From contig JAAHFN010000004.1 of NCBI GenBank assembly GCA_010672965.1, positions 170,199 through 234,198 of the forward strand: a stretch of 64,000 nucleotides of DNA, given 5' to 3'. Below are positions 53,585 through 62,804 of this stretch, in pieces. Source of the DNA: Oscillatoria sp. SIO1A7. Its GTDB lineage: Bacteria; Cyanobacteriota; Cyanobacteriia; Cyanobacteriales; Laspinemataceae. Position 1 is the first letter of the stretch. Each line of letters begins with the position of its first letter. The translations under genes were made by a program, and so were the position numbers. The notes under the pieces were generated by a model. The model did not search any database and was not told the origin of the DNA. It was given only the letters and a program-made list of their open reading frames with translations.

Positions 53585-55129
53585 ATGGAAGCCCAAGAAA
53601 TAATTAAAAGATACAACGCTGGGGCTCGGGATTTTGCAGGAGCCCACCTAACAGAGGTGAACCTTTCACAAGCCAACCTCAGCGGAGTCAACTTGAGCGG
53701 AGCAAATCTGAGTATTGCTAATTTAAGCGGCACCGATCTCAGCTCTGCTAATCTGTCTCATGCGAAACTCAATGTTGCCAAACTAAATAGCGCCCATCTC
53801 GGCGGCGCTAACCTTAATGGGGCCGATTTAAACGTTGCCAATCTAATTCGGGCAGACCTTAGCGCGGCCCAATTGATGCAAGCTGCTCTAATTCGGGCTG
53901 AGCTAATGCGAGCCGAACTTAGTGGGGCCAATCTGGCTCAGGCGAACTTAAACGGCGCTAATCTTAGGGAAGCGAAACTCAGACAAGCGAATCTGGTTAG
54001 CAGCAACGCCAGTGAGGCAGACATGAGAGGGACTTCCCTAGTGGCAGCGAATCTAGAACAAGGCAACTTAAGGGAAACAAACCTGAGCGATGCAGATCTG
54101 ACGGGGGCAAATCTGAGAAATGCAGAATTAAGACAAGCGGATCTCTCCCATGCCAAATTGATGGGAGCAGATCTTAGTGGAGCGAATTTGAGATGGGCAG
54201 ATCTAAGCGAGGCAAACTTAAAAGGAGCAGATCTTAGCGGAGCCAAGTTAAGTGGAGCCAACTTAAGAGGGGCGGACTTGAGCGAAGCCAATTTAATCGA
54301 GGCTAGTTTGGTCTATGCAGACCTCACCCAGTCGAATTTGATTCAGGCGGATTGGACTGGAGCGGATATTTCTGGAGCTACTTTGACGGGAGCAAAACTA
54401 AATTCCGTTTCTCGGTTTGGCTTGAAAACGGAAGGTCTAACCTGCGAGTGGGTTGACTTATCTCCTAATGGCGATCGCTCGCAAATATATAGATTTACGC
54501 CGGAATCGTCGGAAACCTTTTTCCACCAAACCTTGCCCACCGTCCAAATTATCGTCGATGCCCCTTTAGACCAAGATGCTCATCTGGCTTTGGCCCTTGC
54601 TTATCATCAAATTGCCAACCGCTATCCAGATATTATCCATCCCCCCAGTATTGAGGTAGGCCATAGAAGAAGTAAGCTAACCTTTCGGATGAATAGCGAC
54701 ACTTTATTATTTTCCACTTCCTATGTCGCTATCTTGCCTTTTAAAGATGCTGCGGTAACTCAGGAAAATCTGAGCCATTTAGTGCAAATGATTGAATCCC
54801 AAGAAATTAGAAAAATGCTCGGGGAGGCAAAGGAAAAAGTGAAAGAAATTAAAACATCACCGACATTTTCCCGGATTGTTCAGAAAGGTAGATTCTTTCA
54901 AGCCCCAACCCAAACTGTTTTAACAAACTCTGGAGATCGCACCTTAGATGTTCACCATCATCCCAACTTTGGCAAACGCTTGATTCACTTGTCTCCCAAA
55001 GTCGGCGTTCCCCCAGGAGGTTTGGCAGGTGCCCCAAACTTAAATCTTCCCCCAGTTAGTATTGTGGTCAGTTTTATCAAAGGATTGCATTGCTTATCGC
55101 CGACAAATAATGGTAGAAAGCAGCGATAA
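53585..55129 (+). CDS. Pentapeptide-repeat protein with conserved C-terminal domain
   Basis: 514 residues. A short helical start (MEAQEIIKRYNAGARDFAGA) leads into about 48 A(D/N)Lxx pentapeptides (about 18-265), a long beta-helix rod. The C-terminal half starts TEGLTCEWVDLSPNGDRSQI and contains SIEVGHRRSKLTFRMNSDTL and FQAPTQTVLTNSGDRTLDVH (ends quoted). That half is shared with the paralogue at 55669-57231 and is of unknown function. No signal peptide. Both domains in one chain suggest a rigid scaffold bearing a sensing or binding head. Confidence 0.88.
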   Translation: MEAQEIIKRYNAGARDFAGAHLTEVNLSQANLSGVNLSGANLSIANLSGTDLSSANLSHAKLNVAKLNSAHLGGANLNGADLNVANLIRADLSAAQLMQAALIRAELMRAELSGANLAQANLNGANLREAKLRQANLVSSNASEADMRGTSLVAANLEQGNLRETNLSDADLTGANLRNAELRQADLSHAKLMGADLSGANLRWADLSEANLKGADLSGAKLSGANLRGADLSEANLIEASLVYADLTQSNLIQADWTGADISGATLTGAKLNSVSRFGLKTEGLTCEWVDLSPNGDRSQIYRFTPESSETFFHQTLPTVQIIVDAPLDQDAHLALALAYHQIANRYPDIIHPPSIEVGHRRSKLTFRMNSDTLLFSTSYVAILPFKDAAVTQENLSHLVQMIESQEIRKMLGEAKEKVKEIKTSPTFSRIVQKGRFFQAPTQTVLTNSGDRTLDVHHHPNFGKRLIHLSPKVGVPPGGLAGAPNLNLPPVSIVVSFIKGLHCLSPTNNGRKQR

Positions 55130-55668
55130 ATTTGCCAAACGCCGAAACGCAAGATAGTAATGGATATGGAAATAAAGGTAAGCTGACAGGATTTCAAATA
55201 ACGATTGCTTTGGTGCCTTGCTGCTCGGGAGCAAATATAGCTCCAGTTGAGCTGGCTTTTTACAAACCAAAAGTCGTATCATCTTTTCCTGGGGTCGATC
55301 GCCATTGGAGCATTTTTACTGTAGATTAACGTTAGTGCTAAGTTAGTTCGCATGCGTTGCGCAAAATTGCTCAAAGGAGCGATCGAGCAAGCAGGAGCGA
55401 TCGCCAAGGTAAGGGGTTCCACAAATTGTCTCTGCAACGGACTAGCTAGCGCTCAGGCTCTAATATAGCGGAACTAATGCGAACGTACATAGATGCGTAC
55501 CGGCTGAAACCCTTATGGTGACTGCACTTTAAAATCGGACATCTATTTGAGAATCGCAGGAAAAGTCTGCTCGTTAGGAAAACAAGCTTTGTCCCGATGG
55601 CATAAGCCCGCTTTACTTCCTGGGGAACGCTAGCAAAAAAACGATAGAAAATACTAAAGGTTAAGTTT
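55130..55668. other. Gap between paralogues
   Basis: Sequence is non-repetitive apart from scattered GCGATCGCC sites. Bases 55130-55330 are open on the + strand without family features. TTGAGAATCGCAGG at 55548 is a weak family A end. No terminator was found for the first paralogue. Confidence 0.45.
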
Positions 55669-57231
55669 ATGCAAGCGGAGGATATACTCAAAAAATATGC
55701 AGCAGGAGAAAGAAACTTTGCTGCGGTAATTATTCCCGAGATAAACCTCAGCAGAGCCAATCTCAGCGAGATTAATTTTTCTGATGCGACCCTGAGTATC
55801 GCCAATCTCAGTGGAGCCAACCTAAGCGAAGCTAACCTCAGCGGTGCCAAACTGAATGTGACCAGAATGAGCGGTGCCAATCTAAGCAAAGCAAGATTAA
55901 ATGGCGCGATATTAAATGTGGCTAATTTAGTGAGGGCCAATCTAAGCGAGGCGGAACTGATTCAAGCCGCCCTGATTAGAGCCGAACTGATTAGAGCAGA
56001 TCTCAGTAGAGCCAATCTACAAGAGACAAACCTTAATGGAGCAGACCTTAGAGAAGCCAAGCTCAGACAAGTGAACTTAAGTGGAGCCAACCTGAGCGAG
56101 GCAGATATGCGGGGAACCTCCCTGGCAGGAGCTAATTTGGAACGGGCTACCTTGAGCGGAACAGACCTGAGCCGTTCGGATATGAGCCGTGCGGATCTGA
56201 CCGAAGCGGATCTCAGACACGCCAATCTCAGCCGGGTCAATCTGAGCGGAGCCAATCTCAGAGGAGCGAATATGAGATGGGCGGACTTAAGCGGGGCGAA
56301 TCTAAGATGGGTGGACCTGACTGATGCCAAGTTGAGCGGCTCTAACCTACTCGGCGCAGATCTGAGCAATGCCAATTTAACTAATGCCAGTTGCGTCCAC
56401 GCAGATTTAACCCAAGCCAATTTAATCCGCGTCGATTGGGTGGGTGCGGATCTCAGCGGCGCTACTTTAACTGGGGCGAAGCTGTTTGCAGTTTCTCGGT
56501 ACGGTCTCAAGACTGAAGGAATAACTTGTGACTGGGTTGACCTGAGCCAGCACGGCGATCGCACTCAGACTTACAAGTTTACCCCCGAAGAAGCAAAAAA
56601 GTTTTTCAATCAAACCCGGCCTCTGGTGCGGATTATTGTCGATTATCCATTGGATAGAGAAGCAAATTTAGCTCTGGCAACCCGTTATTACGAAATTGCC
56701 GAACAAGCCCTAATACCTCTCTATCCTCCTTCTATAGATGTGGGCTACCGCCGTACTTCCCTAACTTTTAGAATTGATAGCGATACTCAGCTTTTTTCTA
56801 CTGCTTATCTTGCTATAGTTCCTTTTGAAAATGGCGAAGCAACGCGGAAAAATATTTTTACAGTGATGAAAATGCTGCAAGCCCATGCTATCCGCAGCCA
56901 CAGTAAAGAATCCCTACGACAAATTCGGCAATTGAGTATGGGATTGAGCGAAATCATGAAAATGGTTAAAGAACTCACAGCTCTTTTGCCGACTAAGAGC
57001 AATGGGGAAAGAATTGATTTTTTCCATGCTCCAACTCGCATGGTACTTACTAATTCTAGCGATCGCAGCTTGCAAGTCTATCACCACCCCAGTTTCGGAC
57101 AGCGCTTGATGGGCATTTCTGGCTCCTTAAATTCCACTAACGGTCCGACCAGAAGCTCCACCAAATTTGCCCTGCCTGCCGTGGAAGATCTAGTTGAGTT
57201 CGTGCAAGGTTTCTACTATTTGGACAATTAA
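55669..57231 (+). CDS. Pentapeptide-repeat protein, paralogue of upstream gene
   Basis: 520 residues, the same layout as 53585-55129. The start is MQAEDILKKYAAGERNFAAV, pentapeptides fill about 20-265, and the C-terminal domain has TEGITCDWVDLSQHGDRTQT, YPPSIDVGYRRTSLTFRIDS and FHAPTRMVLTNSSDRSLQVY. Identity is high at domain edges and lower in the middle, so this is an older tandem duplication. Role unknown. Confidence 0.88.
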   Translation: MQAEDILKKYAAGERNFAAVIIPEINLSRANLSEINFSDATLSIANLSGANLSEANLSGAKLNVTRMSGANLSKARLNGAILNVANLVRANLSEAELIQAALIRAELIRADLSRANLQETNLNGADLREAKLRQVNLSGANLSEADMRGTSLAGANLERATLSGTDLSRSDMSRADLTEADLRHANLSRVNLSGANLRGANMRWADLSGANLRWVDLTDAKLSGSNLLGADLSNANLTNASCVHADLTQANLIRVDWVGADLSGATLTGAKLFAVSRYGLKTEGITCDWVDLSQHGDRTQTYKFTPEEAKKFFNQTRPLVRIIVDYPLDREANLALATRYYEIAEQALIPLYPPSIDVGYRRTSLTFRIDSDTQLFSTAYLAIVPFENGEATRKNIFTVMKMLQAHAIRSHSKESLRQIRQLSMGLSEIMKMVKELTALLPTKSNGERIDFFHAPTRMVLTNSSDRSLQVYHHPSFGQRLMGISGSLNSTNGPTRSSTKFALPAVEDLVEFVQGFYYLDN

Positions 57232-57313
57232 ATCAAATTCGATTGAACAATTAGATCGATCTTGTCTAGTTATAATAGTAAAGTCAGGGATAAATGCAGT
57301 TCGGAGGTAACTA

Positions 57314-57919
57314 ATGAATTCAGCAGGAAATCGCTTCAATAAAATGATAGGCCGCAAAAGGTTTGTGGTGCTTCGTATATTTATCCACCTGGGCGGTGCC
57401 GAGGTTGCTCCCCTACTCGGAGTTTTCAACCGAGCTGCTAGGAATGCAATTGATAGTGAAGGGGACTTAGATGTTCTAGGAGAAGAACTGGCGACAATCT
57501 GTCAGAATTTATTAGACTATGACGATTGTTGGCGATCGGCGGCAAACGAGGGAGATGTCTTGTGGAAAGAAGAAGAAGCCGGCGACTATTGGACGGAGCT
57601 ATTTACTGACTCGGCTGGGAGATACTTAAGCGAACCAGATTTAGATGAAGAAATTCCCAACCCTGACGAGCCTTTATCCCTACCAGTTACTAACAATTTA
57701 GTAGCGATGCTCTCGGTAGCCTTCGAGGGAGAAGTGCCGGAGCTAGAAACCGATTTGGCCAGTATGGAAGCCCTGACTGGAGGATTAAAAGCTCTAATTA
57801 ATCTACATTATCAAGAGAAACTGCGGGCAATACAAGTCCATTTCTCCCCCGCTCGCTTTGGGGACGAACTTAGTGAAGACGAGCTTATAGAGAATTTTCC
57901 AGAATTAATACCCCTCTAA
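57314..57919 (+). CDS. DUF1517-type conserved protein
   Basis: This 201-residue acidic soluble protein has RFVVLRIFIHLGGAEVAPLL near the start, then SEGDLDVLGEELATICQNLL and WRSAANEGDVLWKEEEAGDY, WTELFTDSAGRYL. I recognise it as a cyanobacterial DUF1517-like protein; the DUF number is from memory and less certain than the conservation. GGAGGT lies 6 bases before the ATG at 57314. It follows the pentapeptide gene by 82 bases and may be co-transcribed. Confidence 0.7.
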   Translation: MNSAGNRFNKMIGRKRFVVLRIFIHLGGAEVAPLLGVFNRAARNAIDSEGDLDVLGEELATICQNLLDYDDCWRSAANEGDVLWKEEEAGDYWTELFTDSAGRYLSEPDLDEEIPNPDEPLSLPVTNNLVAMLSVAFEGEVPELETDLASMEALTGGLKALINLHYQEKLRAIQVHFSPARFGDELSEDELIENFPELIPL

Positions 57920-58323
57920 AAATTGGGAAGAGCGGAATTGGGAATTGGGCATGGGGCATGTTCGCATTGGGAGAGATGGGGAGCGTGGGGAGAGATGGGG
58001 AGAGATGGGGGAGAGATGGGGAGAGATGGGGGAGAGATGGGGGAGAGATGGGGGAGAGATGGGGAGAGATGGGGAAGGGTGGGGGTGGGAAGAACCGGAG
58101 AAAATTCTCCCACAGTCCCCACAGTCCCCATCTCTCCCCACACCCTGTAAGCATTTACACTTGCAAGTCGGCTAACCCTATACATAGCGGCGCATATTTT
58201 ATATAAAGTGTGTAAAGAGCGCAGTGCTAGTCCAGCCTGCGCTAGCAATATCGTTCGCCACCTTGACAGGCTGGCAGTGCTACCCCTATTTTCCTTTACT
58301 TTTCAAAGATTTATCTCACTAAA
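57920..58323. repeat. GGGAGAGATG tandem array and inverted repeat
   Basis: Bases 57969-58075 are GGGGAGAGATG units (about ten) answered by CATCTCTCCCC at 58128. CCAGCCTG (58231-58238) and CAGGCTGG (58266-58273) form an inverted repeat next to two CAGTGCTA copies. No gene is seen. Confidence 0.7.
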
Positions 58324-59175
58324 ATGTTTCGTAAAGCAATAACATTTCTCATGGTAGCGATGCTCTGCTTGAGTGCTACCGCCTGTGGCGGGTCGGTCTC
58401 TTCCACAAGCCCAGCACCAAGAGCGAATGTCTCCAGACCCCAACCAAAATTAGCTGATGGCCGCTACCCAGTTCAGCAAGCAAGTTATAACGATGCCAAC
58501 GGCGAATACAGTCTATTTTTGCTCAATGCTTCGCCATCGGTCTTTAATACCACCGATCTACAAATGGCCCGCCTGACTGATTCTGAAGTAAGTGCTGGAG
58601 AGCAGAGCTATCTGGAGATTGACTCCGGTCGAGCTTCTTTGCACCTGGGCGAGGATTTTAAAATAGAGTATTTTCATGCTGTAACAGAAAACCAGACGAA
58701 TCCACAAACCGGCCAAACGGAAACGATTATAGTGCGTCGGGAGTCTTCTTTCTGGACCCCGTTTGCAGGAGCCTTGGCAGGACAAATGGTGGCAAATATG
58801 CTGTTTGCCCCTCGATACTATATACCGCCACCGTATCAAGCAGGAGGAGTTTTGACCGGCTATGGCGGCTATGGCAATAGTTACGGCCAAGCGGTGGAGC
58901 AATATCAAAGCCGTTATAACGCTCCTCCAGCAGCCGTCAAAAATCGCAGTACCCTGCGAACTGCAGGACGCATCGGTTCCAATCGAAACAGTAATGCGAA
59001 TTCCAGAAACCAGCGATCTACTAAGCCAACCGGATCCGGTTTTGGTGGCAGCAATCTGAAAAAATCCACAGGCAGGAACAATTCCAACCGCCGTTCTACT
59101 GGTTTTGGTAGCGGGCGGCGCAGTCCTAGTGGATTCGGTTCTCGTCGCTCTGGCGGATTCCGACGGCGGCGCTAA
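58324..59175 (+). CDS. Lipoprotein with Gly/Arg/Ser-rich tail
   Basis: 283 residues. A lipoprotein signal ends LSATAC with lipidated Cys21. Residues 40-150 form a beta-rich domain (RYPVQQASYNDANGEYSLFL; QSYLEIDSGRASLHLGEDF). A possible hydrophobic patch is FAGALAGQMVANMLF (about 143-157), followed by YGGYGNSYG. The last 80 residues are Arg/Ser/Gly/Asn-rich (RRSTGFGSGRRSPSGFGSRR) and very basic. It may bind cell-wall or acidic polymers. Family not recognised with certainty. Confidence 0.8.
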   Translation: MFRKAITFLMVAMLCLSATACGGSVSSTSPAPRANVSRPQPKLADGRYPVQQASYNDANGEYSLFLLNASPSVFNTTDLQMARLTDSEVSAGEQSYLEIDSGRASLHLGEDFKIEYFHAVTENQTNPQTGQTETIIVRRESSFWTPFAGALAGQMVANMLFAPRYYIPPPYQAGGVLTGYGGYGNSYGQAVEQYQSRYNAPPAAVKNRSTLRTAGRIGSNRNSNANSRNQRSTKPTGSGFGGSNLKKSTGRNNSNRRSTGFGSGRRSPSGFGSRRSGGFRRRR

Positions 59176-59372
59176 AAAATAGAAACAGGACCACAAACAG
59201 GACTTAGGCAATAACGCTATATTTGGGCAAAGACTATCGGGAAAAGCCCCTACAAAATACATATAGCAATCCGCTCATAGGAGCCGATAAGATTGGGGAC
59301 CAGAAACCCGGTTTTTTCAAAAAACCGGGTTTCTAGATATTTTCGGTAAGTCTTAACAGATAATATTCTCTC

Positions 59373-60971
59373 GTGATAGAAGTCGAAGTTCACCAACAAC
59401 TCCGTGCATTCCTGCGCTACCAGGAAAAACCTTATTGGCCCCATCATCTAACGATGGCTCGTCTGGTGGCGCGGGCTTTGCGCTTGGGACGCAGCGCTCT
59501 CATTCAGACTGGTTGCTATGGATGCCACCAACTGAGTTATTTGATGCCTTTGTTGATGTGGGATGGCCCAGTTATTCTGGTGGTGCCGGATCCCCTGCGA
59601 CAGCGTCTGGAGTTGGTGGATATGCCCCAATTGCAGCAATGGATGCAGGTTGATAAGGCAATTCAAACTGGCGATCGCTGGCCTGATGAGGACTTCCAAG
59701 GGGTGCTGATGGTATCCCCAAACTCTTGGCTCGGCGAAGTTATCGCTTTCTCGGAAGCATCTTCGCCAGCATCTTCGCTAGCATCTTCGCTAGCATCTTT
59801 GCAGAGTCGCGATCGCCGCTTTCCCATCGGAATTCCTACAATAATCGATGGTGCAGAAGAACTCGAAGAGCTAGCCCTAAAACAACTCAGTGCCAGCATT
59901 GAACCCGCCGACTGGAACCGGCTAGCCTTGGTTCGCCCGGATCTAGCAGAAATAATCCGAGATATCAGAGTTAGATTAACCCGGGCTATTTTCCAGCACC
60001 CAGCCAATCCTTACGAATGCTGCGTTCTGGAAAAAGAGGAAAGGCAAATTTTGCGCCAACTTTATCAGTTGCTAGAAGGGACTATTCTACCAAGCTCTTG
60101 GAATCGATTTTGGCAGCGCTTTGAAGCGGTAGAAGAATTTAGCAACTCTGGCGCGGCAATTGCAAATATAACTCCAACTATCGTCTCGGCATCTATAGAT
60201 CGCAGTATGGGTCAATGGACTTTATCCTGCGGTCCAGTAGAAGTTGCTTCGGCCCTAGCCCGGGTATGGCCGCAACAGCCGGTGGTTTTAATTGGCTCGG
60301 CTCTGGACTTAGAGCCAAAAGCTTCTATCTACAGACAGCAGGTGGGTTTGGGAGATGTAACCTGCGTCAAGTTTTCCCCAGATCCCGATCGCAAACTAAT
60401 TCGCTTGTATCAGCCCGATCGCTTCCCCATGCCCAATACCCCCCAGTTTCAAGAGGCGCTAATACAAGAGTTGCGCTCTTTGCTCTGTATCGGTGCTAGC
60501 CGGGATGGACTAACGACTATTTTGGTGGGAGATATGCCTTTAAGGACTAGGGTGGGTTCGTTACTTGCGGCTGAGTTTGGCTCTAGGGTGCGGGTGGAGA
60601 AAATTGAAGTAGATGAGAAAAGTATTTTAGTGGCCGGTTGGGAATTCTGGCGGCAAAATTCCCAGATTCTGCCGCCGCCTAAGTTGCTGGCGATCGCTAC
60701 TTTGCCCTTACCTTCTCTAGAGGACCCCATAGTTGCCGGTCGCGTTCGTTATTATAAGCAGCGCCGTCTTGATTGGTTTCGCTTGTATCTATTGCCAACT
60801 GCTCTGAGTACCCTGCAGCGAGCCACTGCAACGGCGCGGCATAGTCTTGGGGTTGTTGCTCTGCTAGACAGCCGCGTCATCAACCGCACCTACGGCCAGC
60901 AAGTGCTAGCAGCTCTAAGCCCATACAGCCGAATTGACTATCTAGACGTTACTTATTTTGCGGATTGGTAA
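59373..60971 (+). CDS. Degenerate DinG/XPD-like helicase
   Basis: The 532-residue protein resembles cyanobacterial DinG-like helicases. QTGCYGCHQLSYLMPLL (about 41) lies where Walker A should be but lacks GKS/T. IIDGAEELEEL (about 162) replaces DEAH. The C-terminal part keeps the motif V/VI layout (STLQRATATARHSLGVVALL, then DSRVINRTYGQQVL, about 480-510). ATP hydrolysis is therefore doubtful. ASS(P/L) repeats at about 130 are a short SAS expansion. The start is GTG at 59373. No partner gene. Confidence 0.75.
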   Translation: MIEVEVHQQLRAFLRYQEKPYWPHHLTMARLVARALRLGRSALIQTGCYGCHQLSYLMPLLMWDGPVILVVPDPLRQRLELVDMPQLQQWMQVDKAIQTGDRWPDEDFQGVLMVSPNSWLGEVIAFSEASSPASSLASSLASLQSRDRRFPIGIPTIIDGAEELEELALKQLSASIEPADWNRLALVRPDLAEIIRDIRVRLTRAIFQHPANPYECCVLEKEERQILRQLYQLLEGTILPSSWNRFWQRFEAVEEFSNSGAAIANITPTIVSASIDRSMGQWTLSCGPVEVASALARVWPQQPVVLIGSALDLEPKASIYRQQVGLGDVTCVKFSPDPDRKLIRLYQPDRFPMPNTPQFQEALIQELRSLLCIGASRDGLTTILVGDMPLRTRVGSLLAAEFGSRVRVEKIEVDEKSILVAGWEFWRQNSQILPPPKLLAIATLPLPSLEDPIVAGRVRYYKQRRLDWFRLYLLPTALSTLQRATATARHSLGVVALLDSRVINRTYGQQVLAALSPYSRIDYLDVTYFADW

Positions 60972-61437
60972 TTATAGCAGTTTACATATTTTTGAAGATA
61001 ATTTAATTGTTTGCCAAAGCAATCGTCCCGGTATAGCACTACACACGCTTGGTTAGGACGGTTACAAATCGCGCATGTATGCTTAGATGGCAATAGACGC
61101 GCCAGGGTGACTGCTGATAGCTGATAGCTGACTGCTTGCTGCTATAATGCTTGTGCTATTGGCGTAGCTCCGCGCTCTTCGCACATAAGCTGAGCAGTGA
61201 CTGCTGAGTGCTGACTGTTGACCAAAGCAATTGTCCCGGCAATGCTTGTCCTGTTGGGGTAGCTCCCGCATAAGCTGAGCAGTGACTGCTGAGCAGTGAC
61301 TGCTGACTATAGTTGGCGAAACGCCCCATTAGCCAACAACTTGCCCAACAATTAATGACATATTCTTTGCTCGAAAAAAACAAAATCCTCGATCGGACGC
61401 TATTATCAAGCCAAACTCTATTTTTTTAGTTAGAGCT
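60972..61437. repeat. STRR and GTCCCGG direct repeats
   Basis: TTGCCAAAGCAATCGTCCCG (61010) recurs as TTGACCAAAGCAATTGTCCC (61217). GACTGCTGAG/CTGATAGCT heptamers fill 61108-61140 and 61190-61310. No gene is seen. The last 100 bases hold the leader of the next gene. Confidence 0.6.
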
Positions 61438-61650
61438 ATGGGTGAAGCAAAACGTCGCAAAGAAGCACTCGGGGAAAAGTACGGCCAAGAGCCCACTATT
61501 CTTCCCTGGATGCCCATCACCAAAAGCCAAGCAGAACAGTTTGTCAAATGGTCCACCAGAGGGGCTTGGATCGGAATTGCATTCCTAGTCATTTCTTGGA
61601 TAACGGTTCGTTTTATCGGACCGTCGTTTGGTTGGTGGCAGGTCAACTAA
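61438..61650 (+). CDS. DUF2839 small membrane protein
   Basis: The 70-residue protein is recognised as DUF2839: MGEAKRRKEALGEKYGQE start, LPWMPITKSQAEQFVKW and a membrane helix at about 42-62 (GAWIGIAFLVISWITVRFIG), ending FGWWQVN. It is present in nearly all cyanobacteria, small and thylakoid- or plasma-membrane bound by prediction. Function unknown. It stands alone on the + strand. Confidence 0.92.
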   Translation: MGEAKRRKEALGEKYGQEPTILPWMPITKSQAEQFVKWSTRGAWIGIAFLVISWITVRFIGPSFGWWQVN

Positions 61651-62049
61651 GAAAACTAAATAAAAAATAAAATATCCCTCCCAATCGGAGGGACAACAAG
61701 CGATAAAACAACGGGCAGTTGCCCTTTCTAGCAAGATTTCTGTCTGTATTGGTATCGAATTTTGCTTTTTGCTATTATTCGTACGCCAGTAAAATGAATT
61801 TCTTCTAGTAATCATAAGAATTACCAATCAATGGCATAGGCTCGGAAACCCAGGTCGCAGGAGCGAAACGAATGCGCTGCCTGTGTCCTGGGCGCTAGCT
61901 TCCGGCAGGCCGAGGTAGCGCCCTTTCCGGAAAAGTAGCTTTGGGGTGAGAATTGAAAAGCGATCGCGCGGCCAATTTGATGGTGGCGATCTGTTTCTTT
62001 TTGGAATAGTCGGTTAAATTAGTCTGGGATTGGTAAGGATAATTTGTAG
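61651..62049. other. Intergenic with structured segment
   Basis: Bases 61651-61846 show no features beyond a short GGGAGGG-type palindrome (CCTCCCAATCGGAGGG, 61676-61691), a possible terminator for DUF2839. Bases 61847-61935 are the RNA candidate described separately. Bases 61936-62049 are the leader of the small ORF, with AAGGAT at 62036-62041. Confidence 0.5.
61847..61935 (+). ncRNA. Candidate structured RNA or riboswitch
   Basis: CCCAGG-tcg-CAGGAGCG pairs with CGCTGCCTG-tgt-CCTGGG (61850-61892), a long hairpin with a symmetric internal loop. Overlapping it, GGGCGCTA pairs with TAGCGCCC (61890-61923), enclosing CCGGCAGGCCGAGG. The two folds share GGG, so they may be alternatives, as in a switch. 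TTTCCGGAAAAG follows. It precedes a 28-codon ORF. Glutamine type II (downstream-peptide) riboswitches precede small cyanobacterial ORFs, but I could not match that consensus. Confidence 0.45.
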
Positions 62050-62136
62050 ATGTTTGATGGACCAAATGAGTCTATGCCTTTGAATGCAGAGCCTTTGAAT
62101 GCAGAGCCTTTGAACGCACAAACAGAATCATCTTAA
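62050..62136 (+). CDS. Short ORF with PLNAE repeats
   Basis: A 28-codon ORF, ATG at 62050 to TAA at 62134-62136, reads MFDGPNESM, then PLNAEPLNAEPLNAQTESS. The pentapeptide PLNAE is repeated almost three times by a 15-base tandem repeat. AAGGAT lies about 9 bases upstream. It sits 50 bases before the DUF1815 start, between that gene and the structured RNA candidate. It could be a real small protein, a leader peptide or chance. Confidence 0.4.
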   Translation: MFDGPNESMPLNAEPLNAEPLNAQTESS

Positions 62137-62186
62137 GAACCTGTTAAGAACCGTTGCCAATATGGCGCGATCGATGGAGGAAAACC

Positions 62187-62555
62187 GTGTTTATCAGACT
62201 CGCCGAACAGCACCGTAAGTTTGTCCGGGACCTAGTAATGAACTTACAAGCGCTAGCAATTGTGCTAGAGCGCCGGGGATATCTTGCTTCCTGCTATACC
62301 TGTGGAGAGGAAATGAGTAGCGCCTCGTTTATGGTCAGTTTGAAAGAAGGTCATCTGATTCGCTTCCTAGTCTCCGATTATGGGATTACTTGGACGGAGA
62401 TGCGGGACGATCGCGAACTGATGAAATTGGAAGGAGCCGAAGCGATCGCCCAATTGCAGGAACTCGCCGGATTAGTCAAGCATCACGTTCGACCCAACCA
62501 ATCTGCAATGGCAAGTCATTCCCCAGAAAGCAGCCAAGAGACCCAGCAAGCTTAA
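62187..62555 (+). CDS. DUF1815 family protein
   Basis: The 122-residue protein is recognised as DUF1815: FIRLAEQHRKFVRDLVMNLQ, ALAIVLERRGYLASCYTCGE, then RFLVSDYGITWTEMRDDREL and MKLEGAEAIAQLQEL. Conserved across cyanobacteria, soluble, with Cys-x-x-Cys (YTCGE region, CYTC) that could bind metal. The start is GTG at 62187, with GGAGG 6 bases upstream; a longer TTG version lacks a ribosome site. Function unknown. Confidence 0.9.
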   Translation: MFIRLAEQHRKFVRDLVMNLQALAIVLERRGYLASCYTCGEEMSSASFMVSLKEGHLIRFLVSDYGITWTEMRDDRELMKLEGAEAIAQLQELAGLVKHHVRPNQSAMASHSPESSQETQQA

Positions 62556-62804
62556 TACCCAGTTGGTGGATGGAGAGGCTAATGCTACCCTGAAAGGTAG
62601 GGCATCCAAAACCGATCGCCAGAAAACCAAGGTTATATGGAAGCAAGATATTTTTTCCTGGCCTCCCTGGCATTACTGCGGTTTCGCCCCCTTATGGAGA
62701 TCTTCTAAATCTTCCTTACTTCCTTCTTCTTATATAGGAGGCGAGATATAAGAGGCGAGATATAGAAGGCGAGGTGCCCCTCGGAGAAAAAAACAAAAAA
62801 CTTT
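62556..62804. repeat. Gap with GGCGAGATATA repeats
   Basis: AGGCGAGATATAAG/AGGCGAGATATAGA/AGGCGAGGTG are three tandem copies at 62740-62776. No terminator or promoter is clear. The next start has only CGGAG 16 bases upstream. Confidence 0.55.

Noticed and set aside
57905..58250. Several open frames around 58.0 kb
   Set aside because: They translate GGGAGAGATG repeats in all frames and have no other support.
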